Positions 9,905 through 19,246 of a stretch of 64,000 nt of DNA are shown here, piece after piece. This DNA is from an uncultured Saprospiraceae bacterium (GTDB taxonomy: Bacteria > Bacteroidota > Bacteroidia > Chitinophagales > Saprospiraceae): positions 1 to 64,000 of the forward strand of contig CALKJD010000035.1 in assembly GCA_937995755.1 (NCBI GenBank), read 5' to 3'. Position numbers and translations under genes: made by a program. The notes beneath the pieces are model-generated. The model searched no databases, had not been told where the DNA came from, and saw nothing but the letters and a program-made list of their open reading frames with translations. The stretch's first letter is position 1; each line of letters starts with the position of its first letter.

Positions 9905-9921
9905 TTGGCGTAGCGAGTCTA

Positions 9922-10899
9922 TCAGACAGTTCTATCCAAAAGATATTGTCCAAATTCCTTGAGTCCTGCCCTATCCGACTCATCGATTTTCAATGCTGCC
10001 AAATGAGAGAATGCTAAATCACGATACGCTTCTTTGAGTTGATCTGCATAGACTCTTACATGAGTAGATTTGAATATTTTAAGGACATCATCTATCTTCT
10101 TTTGATCTTCAATTTCATTATCATTCATTAAACTTATAAGCTCAGATTTTTGCTTATCGTCTGCGAGTTCTAATGCTTTGATGTATAGATATGTCTTTTT
10201 ACCTTCGAGGATATCTCCACCGATACGTTTGCCCACTGCGGCTTTTTCTCCAAAGCTATCTAGGATATCATCTTGCATCTGAAATGCAATACCAATATAC
10301 TTCCCAAACTGATAAATATGCTCTTGATCTTGAGCACTTGCTCCAGCATGTTGAGCTGCCATTTTCATAGCTGCCGCAATCAATACAGAAGTTTTGTACG
10401 TGATCATATGTATATATTCATCGATCTGCACATCATCTCTAGATTCGAAATCGACATCTAATTGTTGACCTTCACAAAGCTGAACTGACATCTCGTTGAA
10501 TGTAGCCATGATATCTGCATAAGCTGGACTATCTGCACATTTCCCAATCAAACCATATGATTGTATGAGCATCAGATCACCTGATAGTATAGCTGTATTT
10601 ACATCATACTTTTCATGGACGGTAGTTTGTCCTCTACGCATACTTGCATTATCCATGATGTCGTCATGCATCAATGTAAAATTATGAAACACTTCTACCG
10701 CAGCTGCCATAGGCAATACAGATTTGACATCGCCACCAAATATCTTGTGTGTATGCAAAAGCATCAAAGGCCTAATCCGCTTACCTCCCAATGACATGAT
10801 ATACTGAATCGGTTCATATAATGTCACAGGCTCCTTAGTTACTAGGATCTGTTCAAAATACGATTTTAGAATATCTGAGTATGCCTGTAATAACTTCAT
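9922..10899 (-). CDS. trans-polyprenyl diphosphate synthase
   Basis: This 325-residue all-alpha polyprenyl synthase condenses isopentenyl diphosphate onto allylic diphosphates to make isoprenoid chains, for example for menaquinone, carotenoids or carrier lipids. The first Asp-rich motif DDIMD is followed by the binding sequence MRRGQTTVHEKY. The second Asp-rich motif is DDILD in FQMQDDILDSFG. GGKRIRP near residue 33 binds the diphosphate. The ATG directly follows the TAA of metF with no intervening base, so the two are almost certainly cotranscribed and translationally linked. Chain length cannot be decided from the sequence, so no symbol is given. Confidence 0.88.
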   Translation of the reverse strand: MKLLQAYSDILKSYFEQILVTKEPVTLYEPIQYIMSLGGKRIRPLMLLHTHKIFGGDVKSVLPMAAAVEVFHNFTLMHDDIMDNASMRRGQTTVHEKYDVNTAILSGDLMLIQSYGLIGKCADSPAYADIMATFNEMSVQLCEGQQLDVDFESRDDVQIDEYIHMITYKTSVLIAAAMKMAAQHAGASAQDQEHIYQFGKYIGIAFQMQDDILDSFGEKAAVGKRIGGDILEGKKTYLYIKALELADDKQKSELISLMNDNEIEDQKKIDDVLKIFKSTHVRVYADQLKEAYRDLAFSHLAALKIDESDRAGLKEFGQYLLDRTV

Positions 10900-11853
10900 T
10901 TAGACGCTTTGAATTATCTTTTTAATAATTTCGGTATCTCCCATCGTGTAATAATGAAGACAAGGAACACCTGCTTTTTTCAATTCTTTAGATTGATGAA
11001 CACACCACTCTATTCCTGCTTGTTGGATCTTTTCTGCAGTATCTGCTTTGCTTACAGAGGCCACTAGATCATCTGGCATATTTATAAAGAAATTTCTAGG
11101 GATAGAGTTCAATTGATACTTCTTAGTCACCGGCTTGATACCTGGCACTATAGGTACATTGATCCCTGCTGCACGACAAGCATCTACAAATTCAAAATAT
11201 TTCTGATTATCAAAAAACATCTGAGTCACTATATACGAAGCCCCTGCGTCTACCTTATCCTTCAGATACTTCATATCTAAATTTAGATTTGGTGATTCGA
11301 AGTGTTTTTCTGGATATCCAGCGACACCAATACAAAAGTTAGTCTTAGCTCCATTTTCGATATTGCAATCTAGATAGATACCATTATTCATATCATTAGT
11401 CTGATTGACTAGATCTACTGCATATTTATTGCCTTCTGGATGTGCTTCAAATTTGGTTTCAAACTTTCGAGCATCTCCTCTCAGAGCTAATACATTGTCT
11501 ATACCTAAGAAAGCTAGATCTATCAATGCATTCTCTGTTTCCTCTTTTGAAAAGCCTCCACATATCAAATGAGGAATAGCTTCTACACCATATCTATGCA
11601 TAATAGAAGCACAGATACCCACAGTACCTGGACGCTTGCGAATCGCTACTTTTTCATAATAGCCACTTTCTCTTCTATTATAAAGGTATTCCTCTCTGTG
11701 GTAAGTTACATCTATAAATGGTGGTTTGAATTCCATCAATGGATCTAAAGTATCAAAGATCGCTTGCATACTTCCGCCTTTGAGTGGAGGTAATACTTCA
11801 AAAGACACTAATGTCTCACCTTTATTTTTTTCGAAATGCTCTGTTACTTTCAT
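10900..11853 (-). CDS. metF: 5,10-methylenetetrahydrofolate reductase
   Basis: This FAD-dependent TIM-barrel enzyme of 317 residues reduces methylene-THF to 5-methyl-THF for methionine synthesis. The family signatures are SFEVLPPLKGG near residue 18, FIDVTYHREE near 48, NVLALRGD near 138 and ASYIVTQMFFDNQKYFEFVD at about 210-229. The length is typical of bacterial MetF. It is the upstream member of a two-gene unit with the polyprenyl synthase. Its product feeds one-carbon metabolism, with no obvious pathway link to the isoprenoid gene. Confidence 0.93.
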   Translation of the reverse strand: MKVTEHFEKNKGETLVSFEVLPPLKGGSMQAIFDTLDPLMEFKPPFIDVTYHREEYLYNRRESGYYEKVAIRKRPGTVGICASIMHRYGVEAIPHLICGGFSKEETENALIDLAFLGIDNVLALRGDARKFETKFEAHPEGNKYAVDLVNQTNDMNNGIYLDCNIENGAKTNFCIGVAGYPEKHFESPNLNLDMKYLKDKVDAGASYIVTQMFFDNQKYFEFVDACRAAGINVPIVPGIKPVTKKYQLNSIPRNFFINMPDDLVASVSKADTAEKIQQAGIEWCVHQSKELKKAGVPCLHYYTMGDTEIIKKIIQSV

Positions 11854-12013
11854 ACCTCTAGCGCCACCGCTGTTTCCTGTTAGAAAATGTATAAGGCAAA
11901 AAATATTCCTATTTCTATACCAGCGACAAATCTATCAGATAGGGATGTTAAAGTGTAACTTTTGGATCTTTAATTCTTAGGCCATGAGTTATTGCTAGTG
12001 GTGGATATATTGC

Positions 12014-12135
12014 ACGCGCGTTTTTTTTCCTTGTGGAAAAACTCATACAGCAAATTGCTTATTGTACGTGTTGCTGCGTAACACTGTCACAATACGCTGT
12101 ACGCGCGTTTTTTTCCTTGTGGAAAAAAGCCGCGC
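12014..12135. repeat. direct repeat with GC clamp and T-run, 87-base period, in the metF upstream region
   Basis: A 28-base element of the form ACGCGCG, T7-8, CCTTGTGG, A5-6 occurs at 12014-12041 and again at 12101-12128. The copies differ mainly by one T. The second copy continues into GCCGCG and folds into a long hairpin (CGCG, T-run, CC / TTGT loop / GG, A-run, CGCG). That hairpin would terminate the minus-strand gene ending at 12137. The spacer between copies is unrelated. Confidence 0.7.
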
Positions 12136-12136
12136 T

Positions 12137-12817
12137 CTACTTATTTCTCTTTTCGCGTTCTTTTTTCTCTTTACTCTTGAAATCTCCATTTCTCCAAGCA
12201 TCTATGAATTTCTTCCATGCCAAAGGATTGAAGATATTTTGAGGTTTGTATTGTCCTGAATATTGAAACTCCTTAGCCGCAGTGCGCAACTCAAGATTAG
12301 AAGTTTCAAATCCGTCAGCTGGAACGGTATGTCTCATATCAGAAAGTACTTCATTAGCAAGGTTTCTCTCTGCTTGACTACGCAATTCATCTGTAATATC
12401 TATAGCCAAAAACTCATGAACGAAATGCTCTCTACTAGGCCATGGAAAAATTACCGCTTCTGGAAGCAAATAATCATCTTCTGCCATAATCTGAACGTAG
12501 AAATAAAAATCTGTACTCAATGTATCAGGTACCACAAAGTCAACATCGTTAAACCCAATACGAGTAAAACCAATCGTATCTCCTTCTAACGCCACCAATG
12601 AGAAATAACCATCATCTATAGAACTCGTACCTCTACTCGTTCCTCTGATACCAATATTTACATACGGCAGTGGAATAACATTTCCATCAGCATCAGCAGT
12701 CACTACTTTACCAGAAAACTGTATGGCTTTACGGGTATCGTTTTGTGCGGATACCGTTACACATGATATTAGCACAAATACGGCTAAGGCGATGATTTTA
12801 TTTATAAAGCTGTTCAT
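12137..12817 (-). CDS. secreted protein with carboxypeptidase-regulatory-like domain
   Basis: This protein has 226 residues. A Sec signal peptide (about 1-24, ending VSAQ) precedes a domain at about 35-110 resembling the CarboxypepD_reg/TonB-plug-associated fold: LPYVNIGIRGTSRGTSSIDDGYFSL, then GDTIGFTRIGF. In many Bacteroidota such proteins are small envelope proteins of unknown role. The rest is alpha/beta with no recognised motif, and the C-terminus is strongly basic (KEKKEREKRNK), which looks like an unstructured tail. It is alone between metF and lon, on the same strand as lon but separated by 173 bases. The function is unknown. Confidence 0.75.
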   Translation of the reverse strand: MNSFINKIIALAVFVLISCVTVSAQNDTRKAIQFSGKVVTADADGNVIPLPYVNIGIRGTSRGTSSIDDGYFSLVALEGDTIGFTRIGFNDVDFVVPDTLSTDFYFYVQIMAEDDYLLPEAVIFPWPSREHFVHEFLAIDITDELRSQAERNLANEVLSDMRHTVPADGFETSNLELRTAAKEFQYSGQYKPQNIFNPLAWKKFIDAWRNGDFKSKEKKEREKRNK

Positions 12818-12990
12818 AATACTCTGTTGGTGTTCTGTAAGTAGATGCTATCTATAAGACGACTGTTTCCTATAAATCACTCTGTGACGAAGATAAACAG
12901 TATTTCTGTCTATATCAATAACATACACTAACTAACGTAAGATAGTTGGTCTTGCCCTCACAGATTCATTCTTTAACAAAGATTTAAAAG

Positions 12991-15393
12991 CTAAACGTCT
13001 AGAGCTTCCTTAAGTACCTCACTCATATGCTTGACATAAGTAAACTTAAGTCCTTTGAGGTACTCCTGCGGAATATCTTCTACATGCTTGCGATTGACTT
13101 CTGACATCATGATCTGCTTGATACCGGCACGCTTCGCAGCTAATATTTTTTCTTTGATACCTCCTACTGGTAACACTTTACCCCTCAATGTAATCTCACC
13201 GGTCATAGCCAAATGAGGCTTCACTGGCTTATTCAACAATATAGATGTAAGTGCCGTCAACATCGTGATACCTGCGCTCGGTCCATCTTTTGGCGTCGCA
13301 CCTTCTGGTACGTGTACATGTATATCTGACTTATCTAATATCTCTCTGTCGATCCCTATTTCATCAGCATGCGCTTTGATATAACTCAGTGCTGTAGTAG
13401 CGGACTCTTTCATCACATCGCCTAAGCTACCTGTCAATGTCAACTTCCCCTTACCAGGACTTTTACTTGCTTCTATAAATAAGATCTCTCCTCCTACTTG
13501 TGTCCAAGCTAAGCCTACTACAACTCCAGGGATAGAATCTGCAACATACATATCTTTATGAAATGGAGAATGCCCTAGTATATCTACTAAATCATCTACC
13601 TTAACGCTTACGTCATACTCCTCTTCCATACTCTTATACTTAGCATATCGACGCATCACCTTGGCAATCTGACGTTCTAGAGCTCTTACTCCAGACTCAC
13701 GACTATACTTCAATACGATTTGTTCAAGTACTTTTTCTGATAGCTTAATATCCTTTGCTAGCAGTCCATTTTCTTTACGTTGCCTAGGGACTAAGTGTTT
13801 CTTAGCGATCTGTACTTTCTCTTCCGTAGAGTATCCACTTAATTGGATAATCTCCATACGATCACGCAAAGGTGCCTGTATGGTACTTAGACTGTTAGCT
13901 GTAGCGATAAACAAGACCTTCGATAGATCGTATTCTAACTCTAAATAATTATCATAGAAATTAGTATTCTGCTCTGGGTCCAACACTTCTAATAATGCTG
14001 AAGATGGATCACCTCTTTGACTTCTACCTAGTTTATCTATCTCATCCAGTATAAATACAGGATTCGAAGTTTCTGCTTTTTTGAGAGACTTAATCAACCT
14101 TCCAGGCATAGCTCCAATGTATGTTCGTCTATGTCCACGGATCTCACTTTCATCATGTAATCCACCAAGAGACATACGTACAAACTTTCTATTGAGCGCA
14201 CTAGCTATAGATTTTCCAAGACTTGTCTTACCCACTCCTGGAGGGCCCACTAGACATATAATGGGTGACTTCATATCGCCTTTAAGCTTTAGTACCGCTA
14301 GGTGTTCTATAATTCTCTCCTTGATCTTTTCCATACCAAAGTGATCATCATCTAACGTCTTTCTCACTTTAGCGAGATCATAATTATCTTCAGAATATGT
14401 ATCCCAAGGAAGATCCAATAACATCTCAAGATAATTTAATGTCACAGAAAATTCGGCGACTTGAGGATTCATTCTCTTCGCTTTAGCCAACTCTTTATTA
14501 AAGGTCTTAGCAGTTTCCTCTGGCCATTTCATCTTCTCAGCTCTAAGTGTCAATTCTTTGAGCGCCTCGGACTGTGGATTATCTCCAAGCTCCTCTTGAA
14601 TTGTCTTCAACTGCTGATTGAGGATATAATCTCTTTGTTGCTTTTCTAAATCACCTCTTACTTTAGACTCTATTTTATGCTTTAGCTTAAGTTTCTTACG
14701 CTCTGTTTCCATTACATTGAGAATAGCTTTTGCTTTCTCTTCAGCATCATTCATTTCCAATATCTGCTGCTTTTTAGCGACAGACATATTCAAATTAGAA
14801 GCTATAAAATTGAGTAAAAACCCATTACTGCTGATATTGTCAAGCATGAGTTCCGCTTCATTTGGAAGATTCGGAGACAATTTAATTATCTCTTTCGCCG
14901 TATCTTTTACACTAGCCATATGAGCATCAAAATGGATATTATTTGAAGGCTTGATATCCGTGATGGCAGTAATCTCTGCCAATAGATAAGGCTCATCTTT
15001 GACCATATTATCCAACGTAAATCTCTTGCGGCCTTGCAATACTGCCGTAATACTTCCATCAGGCATATTGATAGTTTTTACCACCTTGGCTACCGTCCCC
15101 ATATTGTAAAGGTCCTCTTGCGATGGATCCGCTACTTCAGGGTCTTTCTGAGAAATTACTGCAACGACCTTAGTCGTATCCTTTATTGCTTTTATTGCTT
15201 CGGTACTCTTATCTCTCCCTATAGAAATAGGAATGATTACACCTGGAAACAATACTGTATTTTTTAATGCAACAACTGGCAATTGATTTCCATACTCCTC
15301 CCCTTCCATACTTCCTTCATCATCAGATATCGAAAACATCGGTACTATTTCCGACGAATTTCCTGGCCCTGCTACTTTCTTTATATTGAACAT
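12991..15393 (-). CDS. lon: ATP-dependent Lon protease
   Basis: This cytoplasmic AAA+ serine protease has 800 residues, full length for the family. An N-terminal substrate-binding LON domain (LPVVALKNTVLFPGV near residue 38) is followed by the AAA+ module, with Walker A GPPGVGKTS near 384 and Walker B VFILDEIDK near 447. The C-terminal protease domain carries the Ser-Lys dyad: Ser706 in PKDGPSAG and Lys749 in GGIKEKIL, the standard 43-residue spacing. A short extra N-terminal leader of about 30 acidic residues is present. It degrades misfolded and regulatory proteins. It is divergent from guaB across a 261-base gap containing two hairpins. Confidence 0.96.
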   Translation of the reverse strand: MFNIKKVAGPGNSSEIVPMFSISDDEGSMEGEEYGNQLPVVALKNTVLFPGVIIPISIGRDKSTEAIKAIKDTTKVVAVISQKDPEVADPSQEDLYNMGTVAKVVKTINMPDGSITAVLQGRKRFTLDNMVKDEPYLLAEITAITDIKPSNNIHFDAHMASVKDTAKEIIKLSPNLPNEAELMLDNISSNGFLLNFIASNLNMSVAKKQQILEMNDAEEKAKAILNVMETERKKLKLKHKIESKVRGDLEKQQRDYILNQQLKTIQEELGDNPQSEALKELTLRAEKMKWPEETAKTFNKELAKAKRMNPQVAEFSVTLNYLEMLLDLPWDTYSEDNYDLAKVRKTLDDDHFGMEKIKERIIEHLAVLKLKGDMKSPIICLVGPPGVGKTSLGKSIASALNRKFVRMSLGGLHDESEIRGHRRTYIGAMPGRLIKSLKKAETSNPVFILDEIDKLGRSQRGDPSSALLEVLDPEQNTNFYDNYLELEYDLSKVLFIATANSLSTIQAPLRDRMEIIQLSGYSTEEKVQIAKKHLVPRQRKENGLLAKDIKLSEKVLEQIVLKYSRESGVRALERQIAKVMRRYAKYKSMEEEYDVSVKVDDLVDILGHSPFHKDMYVADSIPGVVVGLAWTQVGGEILFIEASKSPGKGKLTLTGSLGDVMKESATTALSYIKAHADEIGIDREILDKSDIHVHVPEGATPKDGPSAGITMLTALTSILLNKPVKPHLAMTGEITLRGKVLPVGGIKEKILAAKRAGIKQIMMSEVNRKHVEDIPQEYLKGLKFTYVKHMSEVLKEALDV

Positions 15394-15511
15394 CTATATA
15401 TATTAGTATCACTCATCGTATTATTACGAAGTGATGATTTATCTTATTAAATGACTCTACCCTAGCTATCTCACATATTATACCATCCGAATAGGATAGC
15501 TACAATACTAA

Positions 15512-15594
15512 CATAATGACAGGAAAGCATTGCGAAAGACGGTCATTATGGCATTAATATAGCATTGCCACGCAATACTGACCAAAGCTATATT
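15512..15594. promoter_or_regulatory. two adjacent stem-loops in the lon-guaB divergent region
   Basis: Hairpin 1 pairs CATAATGAC (15512-15520) with GTCATTATG (15542-15550). Hairpin 2 pairs AATATAGC (15556-15563) with GCTATATT (15587-15594) and contains an inner ATTGC/GCAAT stem at 15564-15576. Both contain the direct repeat GCATTGC. They lie 61 bases upstream of guaB and could be protein operators or RNA structures for either divergent gene. Confidence 0.5.
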
Positions 15595-15643
15595 AGTAAA
15601 CGTAATAGTCTCCTTTTTTTTTCTTTTTAAAATAATAATCAGA

Positions 15644-15651
15644 TATCTTTG
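15644..15651 (+). promoter_or_regulatory. TATCTTTG -7-like box touching the guaB start
   Basis: TATCTTTG matches TAnnTTTG and ends three bases before the guaB ATG. If it is used, transcription would begin at or just after the start codon, giving a leaderless message. Otherwise it is a chance match. Confidence 0.35.
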
Positions 15652-15654
15652 CGA

Positions 15655-17136
15655 ATGGAAAGAAACTTAACATCCCAAGTACTATTTGAAGAAGCGCTAA
15701 CTTTTGACGACGTCCTCCTCATCCCCTCTTATTCTGAAGTATTACCACGTGATGTAGATATCAGCACTCAGCTGACTACAGACCTGCGTCTCAATGTCCC
15801 TATTGTATCTGCTGCTATGGATACTGTTACGGAGCATGCACTTGCGATTGCTATGGCAAAAGAAGGTGGATTAGGATTTATACATAAAAACATGTCTATA
15901 GAGGCACAAGCTGCTCAGGTACGTAATGTAAAGCGATCTGAAAGTGGAATGATAATCGATCCTGTTACACTTTCGCAAGATGCGCTGATCAGAGATGCAC
16001 TCCAGCTCATGCGTGCTCACAAGATCGGTGGGATTCCTATCGTAGATGACAACGAAAAATTAATTGGTATATTAACTAACAGAGATCTGAGATTTGAAAC
16101 CAATTTTGGTCAATCTGTAAAATCGTTAATGACCTCAGAAAATCTAGTAACCGCGCCTATGGGTACGACTCTAGAGCAAGCAAGAGAAATATTACAAAAG
16201 TATAAAATAGAAAAACTGCCTGTAGTTGACAATAACTATAAGCTTGTAGGACTAATTACTTATAAAGATATTTTAAAAGTAGAAAATCACCCTAATTCAG
16301 CTAAAGACAGTCACGGAAGATTACTTGTAGGAGCAGCTGTAGGAGTTACCGCTGATACCTTTGAAAGGATATCTTCTCTAGTCGACGTAGGTGTAGATGT
16401 TGTCTGCGTAGATACTGCACACGGACATAGTCATGGAGTACTCGAACAAATCAAACGCATCCGATCAGAATTTAAAGACTTGCAAATCATAGGCGGAAAT
16501 GTAGCTACAGCCGCAGGAGCAAAAGCATTGGCTGATGCAGGAGTCAATGGTGTGAAGGTAGGTGTAGGACCAGGAAGTATATGTACTACTCGAATCGTAG
16601 CAGGAGTCGGAGTACCTCAGTTATACGCTATCATGAGTGCGGCACATGGTCTCAAAGGTACAGGTGTACCTATCATAGGAGATGGAGGAATAAGATATAC
16701 TGGAGATATTGCGAAGGCTCTAGCTGGAGGTGCTAGCACTATCATGGCCGGATCATTATTCGCAGGTACCGAAGAGGCTCCTGGCGAAACCATTTTATAC
16801 CAAGGACGTAAATTCAAAGTATATAGAGGAATGGGATCTCTAGGCGCAATGGAACTTGGATCTAAAGATAGATACTTCCAAGATGTGGAAGATGATGTAA
16901 AAAAACTTGTCCCAGAGGGCATCGAAGGTAGAGTACCATTCAAAGGCACTGTATCTGAAGTAATGGTTCAATATATCGGTGGCTTAAGAGCCAGTATGGG
17001 CTACTGTGGCGCAGGGCAAATCGCTCAAATGCTTGGCGCTAAGATGGTGAAAATGAGTGGTGCAGGTATGCTAGAAAGCCATCCACATAATATTACGATC
17101 ACTAAAGAATCTCCTAATTATAGCCGACGTAACTAA
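15655..17136 (+). CDS. guaB: inosine-5'-monophosphate dehydrogenase
   Basis: This enzyme catalyses the NAD-dependent oxidation of IMP to XMP, the committed step of GMP synthesis. It has 493 residues from the ATG chosen here; a TTG two codons upstream is less likely. The N-terminal barrel start ([19 protein letters not shown]) is interrupted by a CBS-domain pair at about residues 95-210. The barrel then resumes with the catalytic Cys loop [13 protein letters not shown] near 300 and the flap region GMGSLGAM near 400. The C-terminus is RASMGYCGA followed by the usual tail. It is a single gene divergent from lon. CBS domains in this family bind adenine and guanine nucleotides, which suggests allosteric control. 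Confidence 0.96.
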   Translation: MERNLTSQVLFEEALTFDDVLLIPSYSEVLPRDVDISTQLTTDLRLNVPIVSAAMDTVTEHALAIAMAKEGGLGFIHKNMSIEAQAAQVRNVKRSESGMIIDPVTLSQDALIRDALQLMRAHKIGGIPIVDDNEKLIGILTNRDLRFETNFGQSVKSLMTSENLVTAPMGTTLEQAREILQKYKIEKLPVVDNNYKLVGLITYKDILKVENHPNSAKDSHGRLLVGAAVGVTADTFERISSLVDVGVDVVCVDTAHGHSHGVLEQIKRIRSEFKDLQIIGGNVATAAGAKALADAGVNGVKVGVGPGSICTTRIVAGVGVPQLYAIMSAAHGLKGTGVPIIGDGGIRYTGDIAKALAGGASTIMAGSLFAGTEEAPGETILYQGRKFKVYRGMGSLGAMELGSKDRYFQDVEDDVKKLVPEGIEGRVPFKGTVSEVMVQYIGGLRASMGYCGAGQIAQMLGAKMVKMSGAGMLESHPHNITITKESPNYSRRN

Positions 17137-17255
17137 TCAGGGTTTTCCATCATGTTGAAAGTATATCTATTGTATAGCTTTACATTACTAGCAAAAAGGT
17201 AGTGTGGCGAGCATATATAATAGATCTTTCTATTACTGCTATGCTTAGTATACAT

Positions 17256-17263
17256 TATATTTG
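17256..17263 (+). promoter_or_regulatory. TATATTTG -7 box upstream of the LVIVD-repeat protein
   Basis: TATATTTG is an exact TAnnTTTG match 23 bases before the ATG at 17287. No -33 element is obvious. Confidence 0.45.
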
Positions 17264-17286
17264 GTCGAATACTAACAATACCATAC

Positions 17287-18825
17287 ATGAAGAATTTATT
17301 GATCATATTAACACTTTGTCTTGCCACAAATGTAATAGCACAACAATCACTCAATATCATAGAAGTGGGCAGCCATGACACAGGCAGTGTAGATTATAAT
17401 GACGTGTGGGGATATAGTCATGACGGCAAAGAAATATTAGTATACGGAGCGAGAGATAAAATAGCAATTGTAGATGTAACTGATTGTGCTAATCCAATAG
17501 AAGAAGAAGTAATCATAGATGGTAACACTACATTCTGGAGAGACTTCAAGGATTACGGAGATTATATCTACGCGGTATGCGATCAAGGGTCTGAAGGCTT
17601 AGAAATAATAAGTAAAGACGATTATACTTGGACTCAAAATACGGATGACTTTACTAGAGCGCATAACATTTTCGTTGATCAAGCTAACGCTCGTTTATAT
17701 GTAGTCGGATTTGCTCAACAAGGGGCAAGTAAGGCGATGATTATCTATGACCTATCATCTACTCCTGAAGATCCACAATTGATGGCAACTATCAATTTCA
17801 ATAATTTTGATGATAATAATCCGCTATCCAATTGGTATGTACATGATGTGTATGTAAGAGATAATATAGCATATTGCTCTCATGGTGAAATCGGTACATA
17901 TGGGATATGGGACTTCACAAATGCTACAAGTCCAATATTATTAGGAACGAGTCTAAGCGATGGACTTGGTAACTATAATCATAGTAGCTGGGTAACTCCT
18001 GACCTACAATACGCTTATATAGCTGAAGAACTGCCACAAAAAGAGATGACTATATTAGACATAAGTGATGTGTCCGATATACAATATATAGGACAGTTTA
18101 GCGATCCTTTACTCAGCGGAGCACCTACTCCACCTAGAGCACATAATCCATTTATTAGAGCTGATCTCCTATACATATCGTACTATCACGATGGTATCAA
18201 AGTCTATGATATCACGGATCCTACTCAACCTGTGATAGAAGGATATTTTGATACTTCTGTAGGGCATACTTCTTACGCTGGTTACAGAGGAGCCTGGGGA
18301 ATTTATCCTTACCTATCCAATGGCTGTATCGGTGTATCTGATATTCAAGAGGGACTTTTATTATTTGAACATAAAGTAGAGACAACGAGCACTATCAGTA
18401 ATAGCGATTTATTATTTGATGATCCTGCGACTGGACTTATATTTAGAAAAAGTCCTGAAGAATATGCAAGACTAAGATCTGGATCTAATGGAGAGATCGC
18501 CGTACAAAGTATAATAGGAATCCCTACTAATCATGAAGACCTTAAAAGATCCAATCTCTACATTGACAATGCATCAAATGGAATTGTATTTACAGTGGCC
18601 GGAAATAAAAATTATAGAATGCAAATCAATGATTCTGGTGATATCACTAACACATATATAGGATCCATTGCTCCAACACCAAACCTAAAAGCACAATCTA
18701 GGCATCTAGCAATTAATAGCGTAGGTTCTGCACTTATCATGAAATCACCAAATGGCACTTGTTGGAGAATTAATGTTGATACTAATAATATGATTTCTAC
18801 GGAATCCATTATTTGTCCAAATTAA
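17287..18825 (+). CDS. secreted LVIVD-repeat / choice-of-anchor B family protein
   Basis: This protein has 512 residues. The signal peptide is about 1-18 (ending NVIAQ). Residues about 20-365 form a beta-propeller-like fold of LVIVD-type repeats, visible as recurrent KIAIVDVTDCANP, TILDISDVSDI and GIKVYDITDPTQP phrases, as in the choice-of-anchor B family. The C-terminal 140 residues are not a T9SS domain. They hold three copies of a roughly 36-residue beta unit (near 380, 430 and 476), each with a GLIF/GIVF/ALIM strand, a Y-R or W-R strand and a terminal SI/YI/SI. The molecular role is unknown. It stands alone with its own promoter box and terminator. Confidence 0.82.
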   Translation: MKNLLIILTLCLATNVIAQQSLNIIEVGSHDTGSVDYNDVWGYSHDGKEILVYGARDKIAIVDVTDCANPIEEEVIIDGNTTFWRDFKDYGDYIYAVCDQGSEGLEIISKDDYTWTQNTDDFTRAHNIFVDQANARLYVVGFAQQGASKAMIIYDLSSTPEDPQLMATINFNNFDDNNPLSNWYVHDVYVRDNIAYCSHGEIGTYGIWDFTNATSPILLGTSLSDGLGNYNHSSWVTPDLQYAYIAEELPQKEMTILDISDVSDIQYIGQFSDPLLSGAPTPPRAHNPFIRADLLYISYYHDGIKVYDITDPTQPVIEGYFDTSVGHTSYAGYRGAWGIYPYLSNGCIGVSDIQEGLLLFEHKVETTSTISNSDLLFDDPATGLIFRKSPEEYARLRSGSNGEIAVQSIIGIPTNHEDLKRSNLYIDNASNGIVFTVAGNKNYRMQINDSGDITNTYIGSIAPTPNLKAQSRHLAINSVGSALIMKSPNGTCWRINVDTNNMISTESIICPN

Positions 18826-18961
18826 TGATCGTCGTAAAGCTTTATGATGGATACAAGGAATGACCTTTACATTTATATATGAGGCAATAAAATTGTTAAA
18901 TGGTAATAATTACCTTTACAGATAATAATACTTATGCGTGATGTATATCCGTATAAAAGTC

Positions 18962-18999
18962 GAGCCGAATGTTCTAGTCAACATTCGGCTCTTTCTTTT
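18962..18999 (+). terminator. intrinsic terminator
   Basis: GAGCCGAATGTT (18962-18973) pairs perfectly with AACATTCGGCTC (18980-18991) around a 6-base loop and is followed by TTTCTTTT. It ends the LVIVD-protein transcript. A TTTT stretch on the other side may let it work for the minus strand as well. Confidence 0.85.
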
Positions 19000-19102
19000 A
19001 AAATACTGTTGATGATCTCGGATTAATTCCACATATACCAGAATAGGATGTGCACTTTTGCAACAAGATTGATATAATAGATCGATCAATTATTGCTGCT
19101 GA

Positions 19103-19156
19103 TTAGCAACAACCTGCGCAGCCTAGAAGACTACAAATAATACTTAATGCTTCCAT
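19103..19156 (-). CDS. possible 17-residue Cys-rich micropeptide
   Basis: A frame on the minus strand starts at ATG 19156 and ends TAA. It encodes MEALSIICSLLGCAGCC. Four of 17 residues are Cys, ending in a C-x-x-CC cluster. It begins 90 bases beyond the stop of the Cys-rich AbrB-type gene on the same strand, in a gap that otherwise holds no gene, so it could share that transcript. The cluster could bind metal or thiophilic species. No family is recognised with certainty, and a frame this short may be chance. Confidence 0.35.
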   Translation of the reverse strand: MEALSIICSLLGCAGCC

Positions 19157-19246
19157 GATGTATGAAATTTTAAATGGTGAATAAATTAAGCATGAAACCT
19201 ATTGCATAGATCATACTACTGATAGCAGCGTAAACTAAGAGATGAC

